A DNA stretch of 64,000 nucleotides, from contig NZ_VFPV01000002.1 of the NCBI RefSeq assembly GCF_006716905.1, positions 1,268,501 through 1,332,500 of the forward strand. Direction: 5' to 3'. The position numbers and the translations under genes are program-made. Below the pieces are notes generated by a model. That model saw only the letters and a program-made list of their open reading frames with translations. It was not told the DNA's origin and ran no database searches. This DNA is from Acidovorax temperans. GTDB taxonomy: Bacteria; Pseudomonadota; Gammaproteobacteria; Burkholderiales; Burkholderiaceae_C. The stretch's first letter is position 1. Each line of letters opens with the position of its first letter. Shown piece after piece: positions 50,757 through 59,419 of this stretch.

Positions 50757-51389
50757 TTGAAAAAGATTTTCACTGCAATTTTGATAGCTGCCAGCGCAAG
50801 CCTGGCAAGCGCTGATGGGCTAAAAAGCCTTGAAAACTTCATGAAAGGCACGCAGACCGGGCGGGCCGATTTCACGCAGGTGGTGACCTCTCCGCCCAAA
50901 GACGGGCAGGCCGCACGCAGCAAGACCTCCAGCGGCACCTTCGAATTCCAGCGCCCAGGGCGCTTCAAGTTCGTCTACCAAAAGCCGTTTGAGCAAACCA
51001 TCGTGGCCGATGGGCAAACCTTATGGTTGCTGGATGTGGACCTGAACCAGGTCACCCAGCGTTCGCAGGCGCAGGCACTGGGCTCCACGCCTGCTTCGCT
51101 GATTGCCTCGGCGGCAGACCTGTCGGCCCTGCGGGCTGATTTCACACTGGCCGCCGCGCCTGACCAGGATGGCTTGCAGTGGGTGCAGGCCACCCCCAAG
51201 GCCAAGGATGGCCAGTTGCAAAGCGTGCGCGTGGGGTTTGCGGGCGAACAACTGGCGGCGCTGGACATTGTGGACAGCTTCGGCCAGCGCTCGGCGATTC
51301 GTTTCAAGGGCATGCAGGTCAACCCGGCGCTGCCCGCCAGCACCTTCCAGTTCAAGCCACCGGCCGGTGCAGACATCGTCAAGCAATAA
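50757..51389 (+). CDS. lolA: Outer-membrane lipoprotein carrier protein LolA
   Basis: Periplasmic chaperone carrying lipoproteins from the LolC-LolD complex to the outer membrane. 210 residues from the TTG at 50757, chosen over the adjacent TTG at 50754 because AGGAG then sits six bases upstream. The signal peptide MKKIFTAILIAASASLASA is cleaved before DG; residues 6-24 are encoded by repeat copy 12, so the hydrophobic core and cleavage site are repeat-derived. The mature part shows the LolA fold pattern (GTFEFQRPGRFKFVYQKPFE, LWLLDVDLNQVTQRS). Order ftsK-lolA-rarA is conserved with E. coli. Confidence 0.95.
   Translation: MKKIFTAILIAASASLASADGLKSLENFMKGTQTGRADFTQVVTSPPKDGQAARSKTSSGTFEFQRPGRFKFVYQKPFEQTIVADGQTLWLLDVDLNQVTQRSQAQALGSTPASLIASAADLSALRADFTLAAAPDQDGLQWVQATPKAKDGQLQSVRVGFAGEQLAALDIVDSFGQRSAIRFKGMQVNPALPASTFQFKPPAGADIVKQ
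50772..50829 (+). repeat. Bipartite palindromic repeat, copy 12 (encodes the LolA signal peptide)
   Basis: CTGCAATTTTGATAGCTGCC, then AGCGCAAG and GCAAGCGCTGATGGGC. In frame within lolA, reading frame the same as in the SDR copy. Confidence 0.85.
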
Positions 51390-51439
51390 AGCCGGTGGAC
51401 TGACAGCCCCGGCCATAGGCCAGATGAGTGGAATGGTGG

Positions 51440-51499
51440 GTGCTATGATTTCAATAGCTGCCTGCGCTTGTAGATAAAGCGCTACCCGCTGTTTTTGCT
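51440..51499 (+). repeat. Bipartite palindromic repeat, copy 13
   Basis: GTGCTATGATTTCAATAGCT, GCCTGCGCTTG, ATAAAGCGCTACCC. Intergenic, between lolA and rarA. Confidence 0.85.
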
Positions 51500-51556
51500 T
51501 CAAGTGCGCATGGCCTGTGGTGCAATAGCTGCTCCGGCCCGTGTGCACTCCACTTT

Positions 51557-52900
51557 ATGACCCGAAAACCCACTGACCTCGTCGCTTCCCCCTTGGGCTT
51601 GCACCAGCCCCTGGCCGAAGTCTTGCGCCCGCGCACACTGGCCGAGGTGGTGGGCCAGCAGCATGTGCTGGGGCCGGGCATGCCGCTGCGGCTGGCGTTC
51701 GAGTCGGGCCGCCCGCACAGCTGCATCCTGTGGGGGCCGCCGGGCGTGGGCAAAACCACCATCGCCCGGCTGATGGCCGATGCGTTTGATGCGCAGTTCA
51801 TCAGCATCAGCGCGGTGCTGGGTGGAGTGAAAGACATCCGCGATGCGGTGGAGCGCGCCCAGGCGGCGCGTGATGGGCTCATGCAGCAGCGCACCCTGGT
51901 GTTTGTGGACGAGGTGCACCGCTTTAATAAAAGCCAGCAGGACGCCTTCTTGCCGCATGTCGAGAGCGGCCTGTTCACCTTCATTGGGGCCACCACCGAG
52001 AACCCATCGTTCGAGGTGAACTCGGCCCTGCTGTCGCGTGCGGCCGTGTATGTGCTGCAACCGCTGTCCGCCGACGATTTGAAGCAAATTGTGGCCCTGG
52101 CGCAATCCCATCAAGCGGTACCAGCTATGGAAAGCATAGCAATTGATCGCTTGGTGGCTTATGCCGATGGCGACGCCCGCAAGCTGCTCAACACGCTCGA
52201 AACCCTGGCCATGGCGGCCACCCAGGAAAAGCTGGAAGAGATCACCGACGCCTGGCTGCTGAAAGTGCTGGGTGAGCGCATGCGCCGCTACGACAAGGGC
52301 GGCGAGCAGTTCTACGACACCATCAGCGCGCTGCACAAGTCGGTGCGCGGCTCTGACCCCGATGCGGCGCTGTACTGGCTGGTGCGCATGCTCGATGGTG
52401 GTGCAGACCCGCGCTACATGGCCCGCCGCTTGGTGCGCATGGCCAGTGAAGACATTGGCCTGGCCGACCCGCGTGCCCTGCGCCTGGCGCTGGATGCCGC
52501 CGAGGTGTACGAACGCCTGGGCTCGCCCGAGGGCGAACTGGCCCTGGCCGAATGTGTGGTGTACCTGGCTGTGGCCCCCAAGTCCAACGCGGTGTACAAG
52601 GCGTACAACGCGGCCAAGGCCTGGGTGAAGCAGGACGGTACCCGGCCTGTGCCCATGCATTTGCGCAACGCCCCCACGCAGCTGATGAAGCAGCTCGACT
52701 ACGGCAAGGGCTACCGCTACGCGCACGACGAGGAGGGCGGTTTTGCGGCGGGCGAGCGCTATCTGCCCGACGGCATGGCCGACCCCGGCTTTTACGAGCC
52801 GGTGGAGCGTGGTCTGGAAATCAAGATCGCCCAGAAGCTGCGCGACCTGCGCGAGCGCAACGCCGCCGCAGACCTTTCGCACCCGCCTAGCGCTGAATAA
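51557..52900 (+). CDS. rarA: Replication-associated recombination ATPase RarA (MgsA)
   Basis: AAA+ clamp-loader-like ATPase acting at stalled forks, 447 residues. Walker A GPPGVGKTT at 60-68, Walker B FVDEVHRFNKSQQD near 116, sensor 1 in GATTENPSFEVNSALLSRA, and the C-terminal tetramerisation region (LIKQLDYG-like MKQLDYGKGYRYAHD). Residues about 179-196 (ALAQSHQAVPAMESIAI) come from in-frame repeat copy 14. Last gene of ftsK-lolA-rarA. Confidence 0.96.
   Translation: MTRKPTDLVASPLGLHQPLAEVLRPRTLAEVVGQQHVLGPGMPLRLAFESGRPHSCILWGPPGVGKTTIARLMADAFDAQFISISAVLGGVKDIRDAVERAQAARDGLMQQRTLVFVDEVHRFNKSQQDAFLPHVESGLFTFIGATTENPSFEVNSALLSRAAVYVLQPLSADDLKQIVALAQSHQAVPAMESIAIDRLVAYADGDARKLLNTLETLAMAATQEKLEEITDAWLLKVLGERMRRYDKGGEQFYDTISALHKSVRGSDPDAALYWLVRMLDGGADPRYMARRLVRMASEDIGLADPRALRLALDAAEVYERLGSPEGELALAECVVYLAVAPKSNAVYKAYNAAKAWVKQDGTRPVPMHLRNAPTQLMKQLDYGKGYRYAHDEEGGFAAGERYLPDGMADPGFYEPVERGLEIKIAQKLRDLRERNAAADLSHPPSAE
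52090..52145 (-). repeat. Bipartite palindromic repeat, copy 14 (inside rarA)
   Basis: On the minus strand: TTGCTATGCTTTCCATAGCT, GGTACCGCTTG, TTGCGCCAGGGCCA. In frame within rarA, reading the same way as the copy in the small acyl-CoA dehydrogenase. Confidence 0.8.
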
Positions 52901-53080
52901 CCCCTTTTCTGGGGCCTGCGTGGCCCCTTATGCCGATCGTGCATGGGCTGGGTAATAAGTTCGCACATCGGTTGTGGGTGGTGCATCAAAATTCCTTATG
53001 GATTGCTTTTGCGGCTGATGAAGCGCAAATCCGCGGGAAAACCCCGCCACTGCTGGCGTGGAGCCGAAACGAGTACTCGC

Positions 53081-53086
53081 TACAAT
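53081..53086 (+). promoter_or_regulatory. Candidate -10 box for the liv operon
   Basis: TACAAT in the context GCTACAATCGCG, common at betaproteobacterial promoters. A good -35 is not evident. If used, transcription starts near 53093, directly before the hairpin at 53096. Confidence 0.4.
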
Positions 53087-53095
53087 CGCGACCAC

Positions 53096-53129
53096 AAACC
53101 CGCACAGCTGCATTTCTGGCGGGTTTTTT
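53096..53129 (+). terminator. Leader terminator/attenuator upstream of livH
   Basis: Eight-bp stem AAACCCGC / GCGGGTTT around a 15-base loop, running into T6. It is 82 bases upstream of livH and immediately after the predicted transcription start, so it may control entry into the liv operon. Confidence 0.65.
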
Positions 53130-53211
53130 GCTAGATGGCAGTCGGGCCCAAAAGGCTGCACCGATTCCGGTGTCTGCACGATGGGCACGTCACAAACGAA
53201 GGACTTTTCTT

Positions 53212-54141
53212 ATGGACATTTTGCTGCAGCAGATCATCAACGGTCTGGTATTGGGCAGCATGTACGCCTTGATAGCCTTGGGCTACACGATGGTGTACGG
53301 CATTATTCAACTGATCAATTTCGCCCACGGCGAAGTGCTCATGATCGGTGCACTCACAAGCTGGAGCTGTATTGGCTTGATGCAAGGGGCCATGCCCGGC
53401 GCGCCAGGCTGGGTCATCCTGCTTCTGGCCACGCTCATCGCCTGTATCGTGGCCGCCAGCCTGAACTTTGTCATTGAAAAAGTGGCATACCGGCCGCTGC
53501 GCAACAGCCCGCGCCTGGCTCCCCTGATCACCGCCATCGGCATGTCGATCTTGCTGCAGACGCTGGCCATGATCATCTGGAAGCCCAACTACAAGCCCTA
53601 TCCCACGATGTTGCCCAGCACGCCTTTCCAGGTGGGTGGCGCCTTCATCACCCCCACGCAGATCCTGATTCTGGGCGTGACGGCCATCGCACTGGCTTCC
53701 CTGGTCTATCTGGTGAACCACACCAACCTGGGCCGCGCCATGCGCGCCACGGCGGAAAACCCCCGCGTGGCCTCGCTCATGGGCGTCAAGCCCGACATGG
53801 TGATCTCTGCCACCTTCATCATCGGCGCCATCCTGGCCGCCATCGCCGGCATGATGTACGCCTCCAACTACGGCACGGCGCAGCACACCATGGGCTTCCT
53901 GCCCGGTCTCAAGGCCTTCACGGCAGCCGTGTTTGGCGGCATCGGCAACCTGGCCGGTGCGGTGGTGGGCGGCATCTTGCTGGGCCTCATCGAAGCCATT
54001 GGCTCGGGCTACATCGGCACGCTCACGGGCGGTTTGCTGGGCAGCCACTACACCGACATCTTTGCGTTCATCGTGCTCATCATCATCCTGACGCTGCGCC
54101 CCTCGGGCCTGCTGGGTGAGCGTGTGGCCGATCGCGCCTGA
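53212..54141 (+). CDS. livH: Branched-chain amino acid ABC transporter permease LivH
   Basis: Inner-membrane permease of the HAAT family, 309 residues, eight or so helices. Hallmarks: QQIINGLVLGSMYALIALGY at the start, INFAHGEVLMIGA, and ENPRVASLMGVKPDMVISAT, the cytoplasmic loop contacting the ATPases. First gene of livHMGF; the binding protein LivK is not in the window. The ATG at 53212 follows a GAAGGA ribosome-binding site; the upstream frame from 52930 crosses the leader hairpin and is rejected. Confidence 0.95.
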   Translation: MDILLQQIINGLVLGSMYALIALGYTMVYGIIQLINFAHGEVLMIGALTSWSCIGLMQGAMPGAPGWVILLLATLIACIVAASLNFVIEKVAYRPLRNSPRLAPLITAIGMSILLQTLAMIIWKPNYKPYPTMLPSTPFQVGGAFITPTQILILGVTAIALASLVYLVNHTNLGRAMRATAENPRVASLMGVKPDMVISATFIIGAILAAIAGMMYASNYGTAQHTMGFLPGLKAFTAAVFGGIGNLAGAVVGGILLGLIEAIGSGYIGTLTGGLLGSHYTDIFAFIVLIIILTLRPSGLLGERVADRA

Positions 54142-54154
54142 GGAGCCTCACACC

Positions 54155-55231
54155 ATGAAGAACACCAAAATCAATTGGGTCCTGGGCGGCATTGCGCTCC
54201 TGATCCTCCCGCTGGTCCTGCAGTACTTTGGCAACGCCTGGGTGCGTATTGCCGACCTGGCCTTGCTGTACGTGATGCTGGCTCTGGGCCTGAACATCGT
54301 GGTGGGCTACGCTGGCCTGCTCGACCTGGGCTACGTGGCGTTCTACGCCGTGGGCGCCTACCTGTTTGGCCTGATGGCTTCGCCGCACCTGGCTGACAAC
54401 TTTGCGGCCTTTGCCGCCATGTTCCCGAACGGCCTGCACACCTCGCTGTGGCTGGTGATCCCGCTGGCGGCGGTGCTAGCGGCCTTTTGCGGGGCTTTGC
54501 TGGGCGCACCAACCCTCAAGCTGCGCGGTGACTACCTGGCCATCGTGACCCTGGGCTTTGGCGAAATCATCCGCATCTTCCTGAACAACCTGGACCACCC
54601 CGTCAACCTGACCAACGGCCCCAAGGGCATTGGCCAGATCGACTCGGTCAAGATCTTCGGTCTGGACCTGGGCAAGCGCCTGGAACTGTTCGGCTATGAC
54701 ATCAACTCCGTCACGCTGTACTACTACCTGTTCCTCATCCTGGTGATCTTCACCGTGGTGATCTGCTACCGCCTGCAGGACTCGCGCATCGGCCGCGCCT
54801 GGATGGCCATCCGCGAAGACGAAATCGCCGCCAAGGCCATGGGCATCAACACCCGTAACATGAAGTTGCTGGCTTTCGGCATGGGCGCTTCGTTTGGTGG
54901 GGTGTCGGGTGCGATGTTCGGCGCCTTCCAGGGCTTCGTCTCGCCCGAGTCGTTCAGCCTGATGGAGTCCGTGATGATCATCGCGATGGTGGTGCTCGGC
55001 GGTATTGGTCACATCCCCGGCGTGATTCTGGGGGCCGTTTTGCTGGCCGCACTGCCTGAAGTGCTGCGCTATGTGGCAGGCCCGCTGCAGGCCATGACCG
55101 ACGGTCGTCTGGACTCCGCCATCCTGCGCCAGCTGCTGATCGCACTGACCATGATTGTCATCATGCTGCTGCGTCCCCGTGGCCTGTGGCCTGCGCCAGA
55201 GCACGGCAAGAGCCTGACCCAAAAGACTTGA
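54155..55231 (+). CDS. livM: Branched-chain amino acid ABC transporter permease LivM
   Basis: Second permease of the transporter, 358 residues, with LNIVVGYAGLLDLGYVAFYA near 46, the conserved loop DSRIGRAWMAIREDEIAAKA and MGINTRNMKLLAFGMGASF, and a C-terminal helix. Begins 13 bases after livH with a GAGGAG ribosome-binding site. Confidence 0.95.
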   Translation: MKNTKINWVLGGIALLILPLVLQYFGNAWVRIADLALLYVMLALGLNIVVGYAGLLDLGYVAFYAVGAYLFGLMASPHLADNFAAFAAMFPNGLHTSLWLVIPLAAVLAAFCGALLGAPTLKLRGDYLAIVTLGFGEIIRIFLNNLDHPVNLTNGPKGIGQIDSVKIFGLDLGKRLELFGYDINSVTLYYYLFLILVIFTVVICYRLQDSRIGRAWMAIREDEIAAKAMGINTRNMKLLAFGMGASFGGVSGAMFGAFQGFVSPESFSLMESVMIIAMVVLGGIGHIPGVILGAVLLAALPEVLRYVAGPLQAMTDGRLDSAILRQLLIALTMIVIMLLRPRGLWPAPEHGKSLTQKT

Positions 55232-55253
55232 ACCCATCGCAGAAAGTTAGAAC

Positions 55254-56036
55254 ATGGCAGAAAAAACCAACGATGTGGTGCTCAAGGTTGCAGGTATCTC
55301 CAAGCGCTTCGGCGGCCTGCAAGCCCTCTCTGATGTTGGCATCACCATTCAACGCGGTCAGGTCTATGGCCTGATCGGCCCCAACGGCGCTGGCAAGACC
55401 ACGTTTTTTAACGTGATCACCGGTTTGTACACCCCTGACAGCGGCACTTTTGAGCTGGCAGGCAAGCCCTACGAGCCCACTGCGGTGCACGAAGTGGCCA
55501 AGGCGGGCATTGCCCGCACCTTCCAGAACATTCGCCTGTTTGCCGAAATGACGGCGCTTGAGAACGTGATGGTGGGCCGCCACATCCGCACCAAGTCGGG
55601 CCTGCTGGGCGCCGTGCTGCGCACCAAGAGCTTCAAGGAAGAAGAGGCTGCGATTGCCAAGCGTGCGCAAGAGTTGCTGGACTACGTGGGCATTGGCAGG
55701 TTTGCCGACTACAAGGCCCGCACCCTGAGCTATGGCGACCAGCGCCGCCTGGAAATTGCCCGGGCCCTGGCAACCGACCCGCAACTCATTGCGCTGGACG
55801 AGCCCGCTGCCGGCATGAACGCCACCGAGAAGGTGCAGCTGCGCGAGCTGATCGACCGTATTCGCAACGACAACCGCACCATCTTGCTCATCGAGCACGA
55901 CGTGAAGCTGGTGATGGGCCTGTGCGACCGCGTGACGGTGCTGGACTACGGCAAGCAGATTGCCGAAGGCACCCCTGCCACCGTGCAGAAGAATGAAAAA
56001 GTGATTGAGGCCTATCTGGGCACCGGAGGACATTGA
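55254..56036 (+). CDS. livG: Branched-chain amino acid ABC transporter ATPase LivG
   Basis: ATPase of 260 residues: Walker A GPNGAGKTT at 42-50, Q-loop FQNIRLF, signature LSYGDQRRLEIARAL, Walker B LIALDEPAAGMN and switch histidine in IEHDVKLVMG. LSYGDQ is the LivG-specific variant of the signature. Overlaps closely with livF, and drives uptake with LivF, LivH and LivM. Confidence 0.95.
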   Translation: MAEKTNDVVLKVAGISKRFGGLQALSDVGITIQRGQVYGLIGPNGAGKTTFFNVITGLYTPDSGTFELAGKPYEPTAVHEVAKAGIARTFQNIRLFAEMTALENVMVGRHIRTKSGLLGAVLRTKSFKEEEAAIAKRAQELLDYVGIGRFADYKARTLSYGDQRRLEIARALATDPQLIALDEPAAGMNATEKVQLRELIDRIRNDNRTILLIEHDVKLVMGLCDRVTVLDYGKQIAEGTPATVQKNEKVIEAYLGTGGH

Positions 56037-56038
56037 GA

Positions 56039-56767
56039 ATGGCCGAGAAATCCAACAAGGTACTGCTGCAGGTCAAGGGCCTGAAGGTGGCCTACGGCGG
56101 TATCCAGGCCGTCAAGGGCGTGGACTTTGAAGTGCGCGAAGGCGAGCTGGTCTCGCTGATCGGCTCCAACGGTGCGGGCAAGACCACGACCATGAAGGCC
56201 ATCACCGGCACACTGCCCATCAACGATGGCGACATCGAATACCTGGGCGAGAGCATCAAAGGCAAAGGCGCCTGGGATCTGGTGAAGAAGGGCCTGGTCA
56301 TGGTGCCGGAAGGCCGCGGCGTGTTCGCCCGCATGACCATCACCGAGAACCTGCAGATGGGCGCCTACATCCGCAAGGACAAGGCGGGCATCCTGGCTGA
56401 CATCGAAAAGATGTTCACCATCTTCCCGCGCCTGCGCGAACGCAAGGACCAGCTGGCCGGCACCATGTCGGGCGGTGAACAGCAAATGCTGGCCATGGGC
56501 CGCGCGCTGATGAGCCAGCCCAAGGTGCTGCTGCTGGACGAGCCCTCCATGGGCCTGTCGCCCATCATGGTGGACAAGATCTTCGAGGTGGTGCGCGATG
56601 TGTACGCCCTGGGCGTGACCGTCGTGCTGGTGGAGCAAAACGCCAGCCGTGCGCTGGCGATTGCCGACCGTGGCTACGTGATGGAATCGGGCCTGATCAC
56701 CATGACCGGCCCCGGCCAGCAACTGCTGAGCGACCCCAAGGTGCGCGCAGCTTACCTGGGCGAATAA
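56039..56767 (+). CDS. livF: Branched-chain amino acid ABC transporter ATPase LivF
   Basis: Second ATPase, 242 residues from the ATG at 56039 (a TTG at 56033 is possible). Walker A GSNGAGKTT at 42-50, MVPEGRGVFARMTITENLQM typical of LivF, signature MSGGEQQMLAMGRAL, Walker B VLLLDEPSMGLS. Starts two bases after the livG stop, with GGAGG upstream inside livG. The operon ends at the strong terminator at 56785. Confidence 0.95.
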   Translation: MAEKSNKVLLQVKGLKVAYGGIQAVKGVDFEVREGELVSLIGSNGAGKTTTMKAITGTLPINDGDIEYLGESIKGKGAWDLVKKGLVMVPEGRGVFARMTITENLQMGAYIRKDKAGILADIEKMFTIFPRLRERKDQLAGTMSGGEQQMLAMGRALMSQPKVLLLDEPSMGLSPIMVDKIFEVVRDVYALGVTVVLVEQNASRALAIADRGYVMESGLITMTGPGQQLLSDPKVRAAYLGE

Positions 56768-56784
56768 GCCGTTTCGGCGGACAC

Positions 56785-56823
56785 AAAAAAGGGACGCGGT
56801 GGTTTGCACCGCGTCCCTTTTTT
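56785..56823. terminator. Bidirectional terminator after livF
   Basis: Perfect 11-bp stem GGGACGCGGTG / CACCGCGTCCC, loop GTTTG, flanked by A6 and T6. It serves the liv operon and the convergent beta-barrel gene. Confidence 0.95.
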
Positions 56824-56863
56824 CTTGCTCGAGTCAGCCGAGATGCGCCTCAGCCTGGATGGG

Positions 56864-57475
56864 TCAGAAACGGTATTGCAAGCCCACCGTGGTCATCTTC
56901 ACGTCCTGCTTGCCGTCAGAGAACTTGAGTTTGTGGTTTTCCCACTCGATCACGGCGGCCCACTGCGGCGTGAACGCCCAGCGCGCACCCACGCCGTACG
57001 ACATGCCAAAGCCATCTTCCTTGCCCGTCTGCACGCCCAGGCCGCTGGCGCCGGAGGTGCGGGTGCGGCCATAGGTCGTACCCACTTTGCCGAACAGGTC
57101 GAATTGCTCGTTCAGCGGTGCACGGCCCACCAGGCTCAGGTTGAAGCCATGGGCCTCGGTATCACCGCCCAGCCGCCGGGCCTTGCCTGCATTGAGGTAA
57201 CCCAGCTCTACGCCCCAGTTGGGGTGGAAGAACCCACCGGTGTAGATCTTGAAGGTTGTGTCGGAGTTGTCATACGCCATGCCTGCAGGGCCGGTGGAAA
57301 GATCGTACTTCGAGCGACCGGCGCTGATGCCGGTGTAGCCGTTATGGGTGTAGGGCAGCATCGATGCGCGTTCACCGGACTGGCTGGGGTACGAGGTAGT
57401 GCTCTGTGCCTGGGCGCCAGCCACGGCGAATGTGGCAACCAGCGCCACGGGGAGAAGGCGAAATGCGGACTTCAT
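56864..57475 (-). CDS. Outer-membrane beta-barrel protein (OmpA/OmpX-like fold)
   Basis: Exported 203-residue protein: signal peptide of about 23 residues (VAGAQA then Q), then alternating amphipathic strands suggesting an eight-stranded barrel (GYTGISAGRSKYDLS, FKIYTGGFFHPNWGVELGYL, DGFGMSYGVGARWAFTPQWA). It ends MTTVGLQYRF with the C-terminal aromatic needed for outer-membrane assembly. No periplasmic peptidoglycan-binding domain. Ligand or role unknown. Confidence 0.8.
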   Translation of the reverse strand: MKSAFRLLPVALVATFAVAGAQAQSTTSYPSQSGERASMLPYTHNGYTGISAGRSKYDLSTGPAGMAYDNSDTTFKIYTGGFFHPNWGVELGYLNAGKARRLGGDTEAHGFNLSLVGRAPLNEQFDLFGKVGTTYGRTRTSGASGLGVQTGKEDGFGMSYGVGARWAFTPQWAAVIEWENHKLKFSDGKQDVKMTTVGLQYRF

Positions 57476-57673
57476 GGATCAGTTCCTTGGTGGTCTTTGC
57501 GGGGGACGATGGCGCGGATTGCGAGCAATGCACTCCAGCGCTGAGCGAAGCACCACTGTATGAAGCGTTCCGACTGCCGGACGTGGGAGGCAGGGAGATG
57601 CGGTTGTCAGCGCCGTCCTATCCGGCGGCAGGGCGGGGCGTGTTCTTCTATGGCTGCGCTCAGCCAGCGCTGA

Positions 57674-57729
57674 ATGCTACTTTTTGTATAGCTGTAAGCG
57701 CTTGTTGCATAAGCGCTAGAGGCCATTTT
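57674..57729 (+). repeat. Bipartite palindromic repeat, copy 15
   Basis: ATGCTACTTTTTGTATAGCT, GTAAGCGCTTG, ATAAGCGCTAGAGGCCATTT. Near-consensus intergenic copy 42 bases upstream of the DUF486 gene. Confidence 0.9.
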
Positions 57730-57770
57730 CAATAAAATCAATCGCATCCACGCTTGCCCCTGGCCACCTT

Positions 57771-58133
57771 ATGCAAACGCTCCAGTCCTTGCCCATTTCT
57801 TTGCAAACCGTGTTGCTGCTGATTGCCAGCAACGTGTTCATGACGTTCGCCTGGTACGGGCACCTCAAGAACCTGGCGTCTTCGCCCTGGTATGTGGCGG
57901 CGCTGGTCAGCTGGGGTATTGCGCTGTTTGAATACCTCTTGCAGGTGCCGGCCAACCGCATCGGCCACACGCAGTTCAACGTGGGGCAGCTCAAGATCAT
58001 GCAGGAAGTGATCACGTTGAGCGTGTTTGTGCCGTTTGCAGTGTTTTATATGGACCAGCCGCTCAAGCTGGACTACCTGTGGGCAGGGCTGTGCCTGGTG
58101 GGCGCCGTGTATTTCATCTTCCGCAGCGCTTGA
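57771..58133 (+). CDS. DUF486 small membrane protein (DMT-related)
   Basis: Four-helix membrane protein of 120 residues of the DUF486 family, distantly related to small multidrug-resistance/DMT transporters. Hydrophobic segments at about 10-30, 38-58, 72-92 and 99-118, with the conserved FMTFAWYGHLKN and FEYLLQVPANRIGH motifs. Probably works as an oligomer; substrate unknown. The downstream DNA is interrupted by the IS element 131 bases after its stop. Confidence 0.85.
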   Translation: MQTLQSLPISLQTVLLLIASNVFMTFAWYGHLKNLASSPWYVAALVSWGIALFEYLLQVPANRIGHTQFNVGQLKIMQEVITLSVFVPFAVFYMDQPLKLDYLWAGLCLVGAVYFIFRSA

Positions 58134-58264
58134 GCGGGCGGGCTTGCGCCGGGTGGGTTGTGCGCGGCCGGGCAGGGCCCTCACCCTCTCGCGTCCGAAG
58201 GCTTGCATCGGGTTCGGCCCTTGCTGACGGGGCTTCGTGCACCTGCCTGGGTGTTGACCAGGCT

Positions 58265-58268
58265 CTAA
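58265..58268 (+). repeat. Target-site duplication CTAA, left
   Basis: CTAA directly outside the left IS end; identical CTAA at 59420-59423. Four-base YTAR duplications are typical of IS5-group insertion. Confidence 0.85.
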
Positions 58269-59419
58269 GGCTACGCTGAACAAGCCCTCGAAATTTCCCG
58301 CGCGAACGCGGAAGACGCCATTTTTTGGATTTTGTGGCCTCTTGCGCCGCCCATTTGGGCCGTTCGCAGGGCCTTGAGGCCCGATTTCCACCCTTACGGG
58401 CGCACCTGTCCCTGCAGTCGCCCTCGGGCAAGGAAAATGTTGGCCAGCGCCAAGGCCGTGAATGCGCGTGTGGCGTTCTTCTGCAGCCCGCGGTAGCGCA
58501 CCTTGGTGAATCCCCACAGGCGCTTTACCACCGCAAAGACATGCTCGACCCGAGCGCGCACCCGTGACTTGTTGCGGTTCTTGGCCCGCTGAACTTCGTC
58601 CACCTCGCCCGCACGGCGGGTGCGCTGGTTGGTGAAGTCCTTGGCCCTGGGGGCTTTGCTCGCTATCAGTGTTTTCTGGCTGGCATAGGCCGAGTCGCCG
58701 TACACGCGTCGCTCATTGCCATGCAGCAGATCGGGCAGTGGGTGTTTGTCGTGCACGTTGGCCGCCGTCACCACGGCGCTGTGCGCCAGCCCGCTTTGGC
58801 TGTCCACCCCAATGTGCAGCTTCATGCCGAAATACCATTGCTGGCCTTTGCGGGTCTGGTGCATGTCGGGGTCGCGCGCCTTGTCGGCGTTCTTGGTAGA
58901 ACTGGGCGCGGCGATGATGGTGGCATCCACGATGGTGCCGGTGTTGACCTTGAAGCCGCGCTCCTGCAATTGCTGGCCTACCTTGGCAAACAGGGCTTCG
59001 CCCAGTTTGTGCTCATGGAGCAGTTTGCGAAACTTCAGCAGCGTGGTGGCGTCGGGCACGCGTTCGCGGCCCAGGTCAATCCCCACAAAGCGGCGCAGAC
59101 TGGCACTGTCATACAGAGCCTCCTCGCACGCCAGATCGGCCAGGTTGAACCAGTGCTGAAGAAAATGGATGCGCAGCATGCGCTCAAGGCCAATGGGCGG
59201 GCGGCCGTTGCCTGCTTTGGGGTAGTGCGGCTCTATCACCTGGCACAGAGCGGCCCATGGCACTATTGTCTCCATGGTCCGCAAGAACTCTTCGCGTCGG
59301 GTGGGTTTGCGCGAATGCTCGAATCCGTTGTCTTGATCTGCGGCCATTGCCAGGGTCTGCTGCTTCATCTGCGGATAACGTTTGACCCCTCTCAATGGTG
59401 GACCTTAATCAGCGTTGCC
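58269..59419 (-). mobile_element. IS5-family insertion sequence, complete, 1151 bp
   Basis: Bounded by imperfect inverted repeats GGCTACGCTGAACAAG (left, 58269-58284) and GGCAACGCTGATTAAG (right end read inward, 59419-59404), matching at 13 of 16 positions, and by CTAA duplications. It carries one full-length transposase gene. It separates the DUF486 gene from the phoU-like/pit operon and ends 54 bases before that operon's Pho box. The intact gene, ends and duplication suggest a recent insertion. Confidence 0.92.
58394..59368 (-). CDS. IS5-family DDE transposase
   Basis: Transposase of 324 residues from the ATG at 59368 (MKQQTLAMAADQDNGFEHSR); an upstream start at 59395 is possible. The DUF772-type N-terminal domain (RPPIGLERMLRIHFLQHWFN) precedes the DDE catalytic domain: Asp in IVDATIIAAPSS, Asp in VYGDSAYAS, and Glu in RVRARVEHVFAVVKR. 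It appears intact. It is the only coding sequence of the element. Confidence 0.95.
   Translation of the reverse strand: MKQQTLAMAADQDNGFEHSRKPTRREEFLRTMETIVPWAALCQVIEPHYPKAGNGRPPIGLERMLRIHFLQHWFNLADLACEEALYDSASLRRFVGIDLGRERVPDATTLLKFRKLLHEHKLGEALFAKVGQQLQERGFKVNTGTIVDATIIAAPSSTKNADKARDPDMHQTRKGQQWYFGMKLHIGVDSQSGLAHSAVVTAANVHDKHPLPDLLHGNERRVYGDSAYASQKTLIASKAPRAKDFTNQRTRRAGEVDEVQRAKNRNKSRVRARVEHVFAVVKRLWGFTKVRYRGLQKNATRAFTALALANIFLARGRLQGQVRP

Larger units (their letters stand above)
52901..53211. other. Gap between rarA and the liv operon
   Basis: No gene seen. A weak hairpin GGGGCC/GGCCCC at 52911-52927 may end rarA transcripts. The livH promoter candidate (TACAAT at 53081) and a terminator-like hairpin at 53096 occupy the right half. 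Confidence 0.6.
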
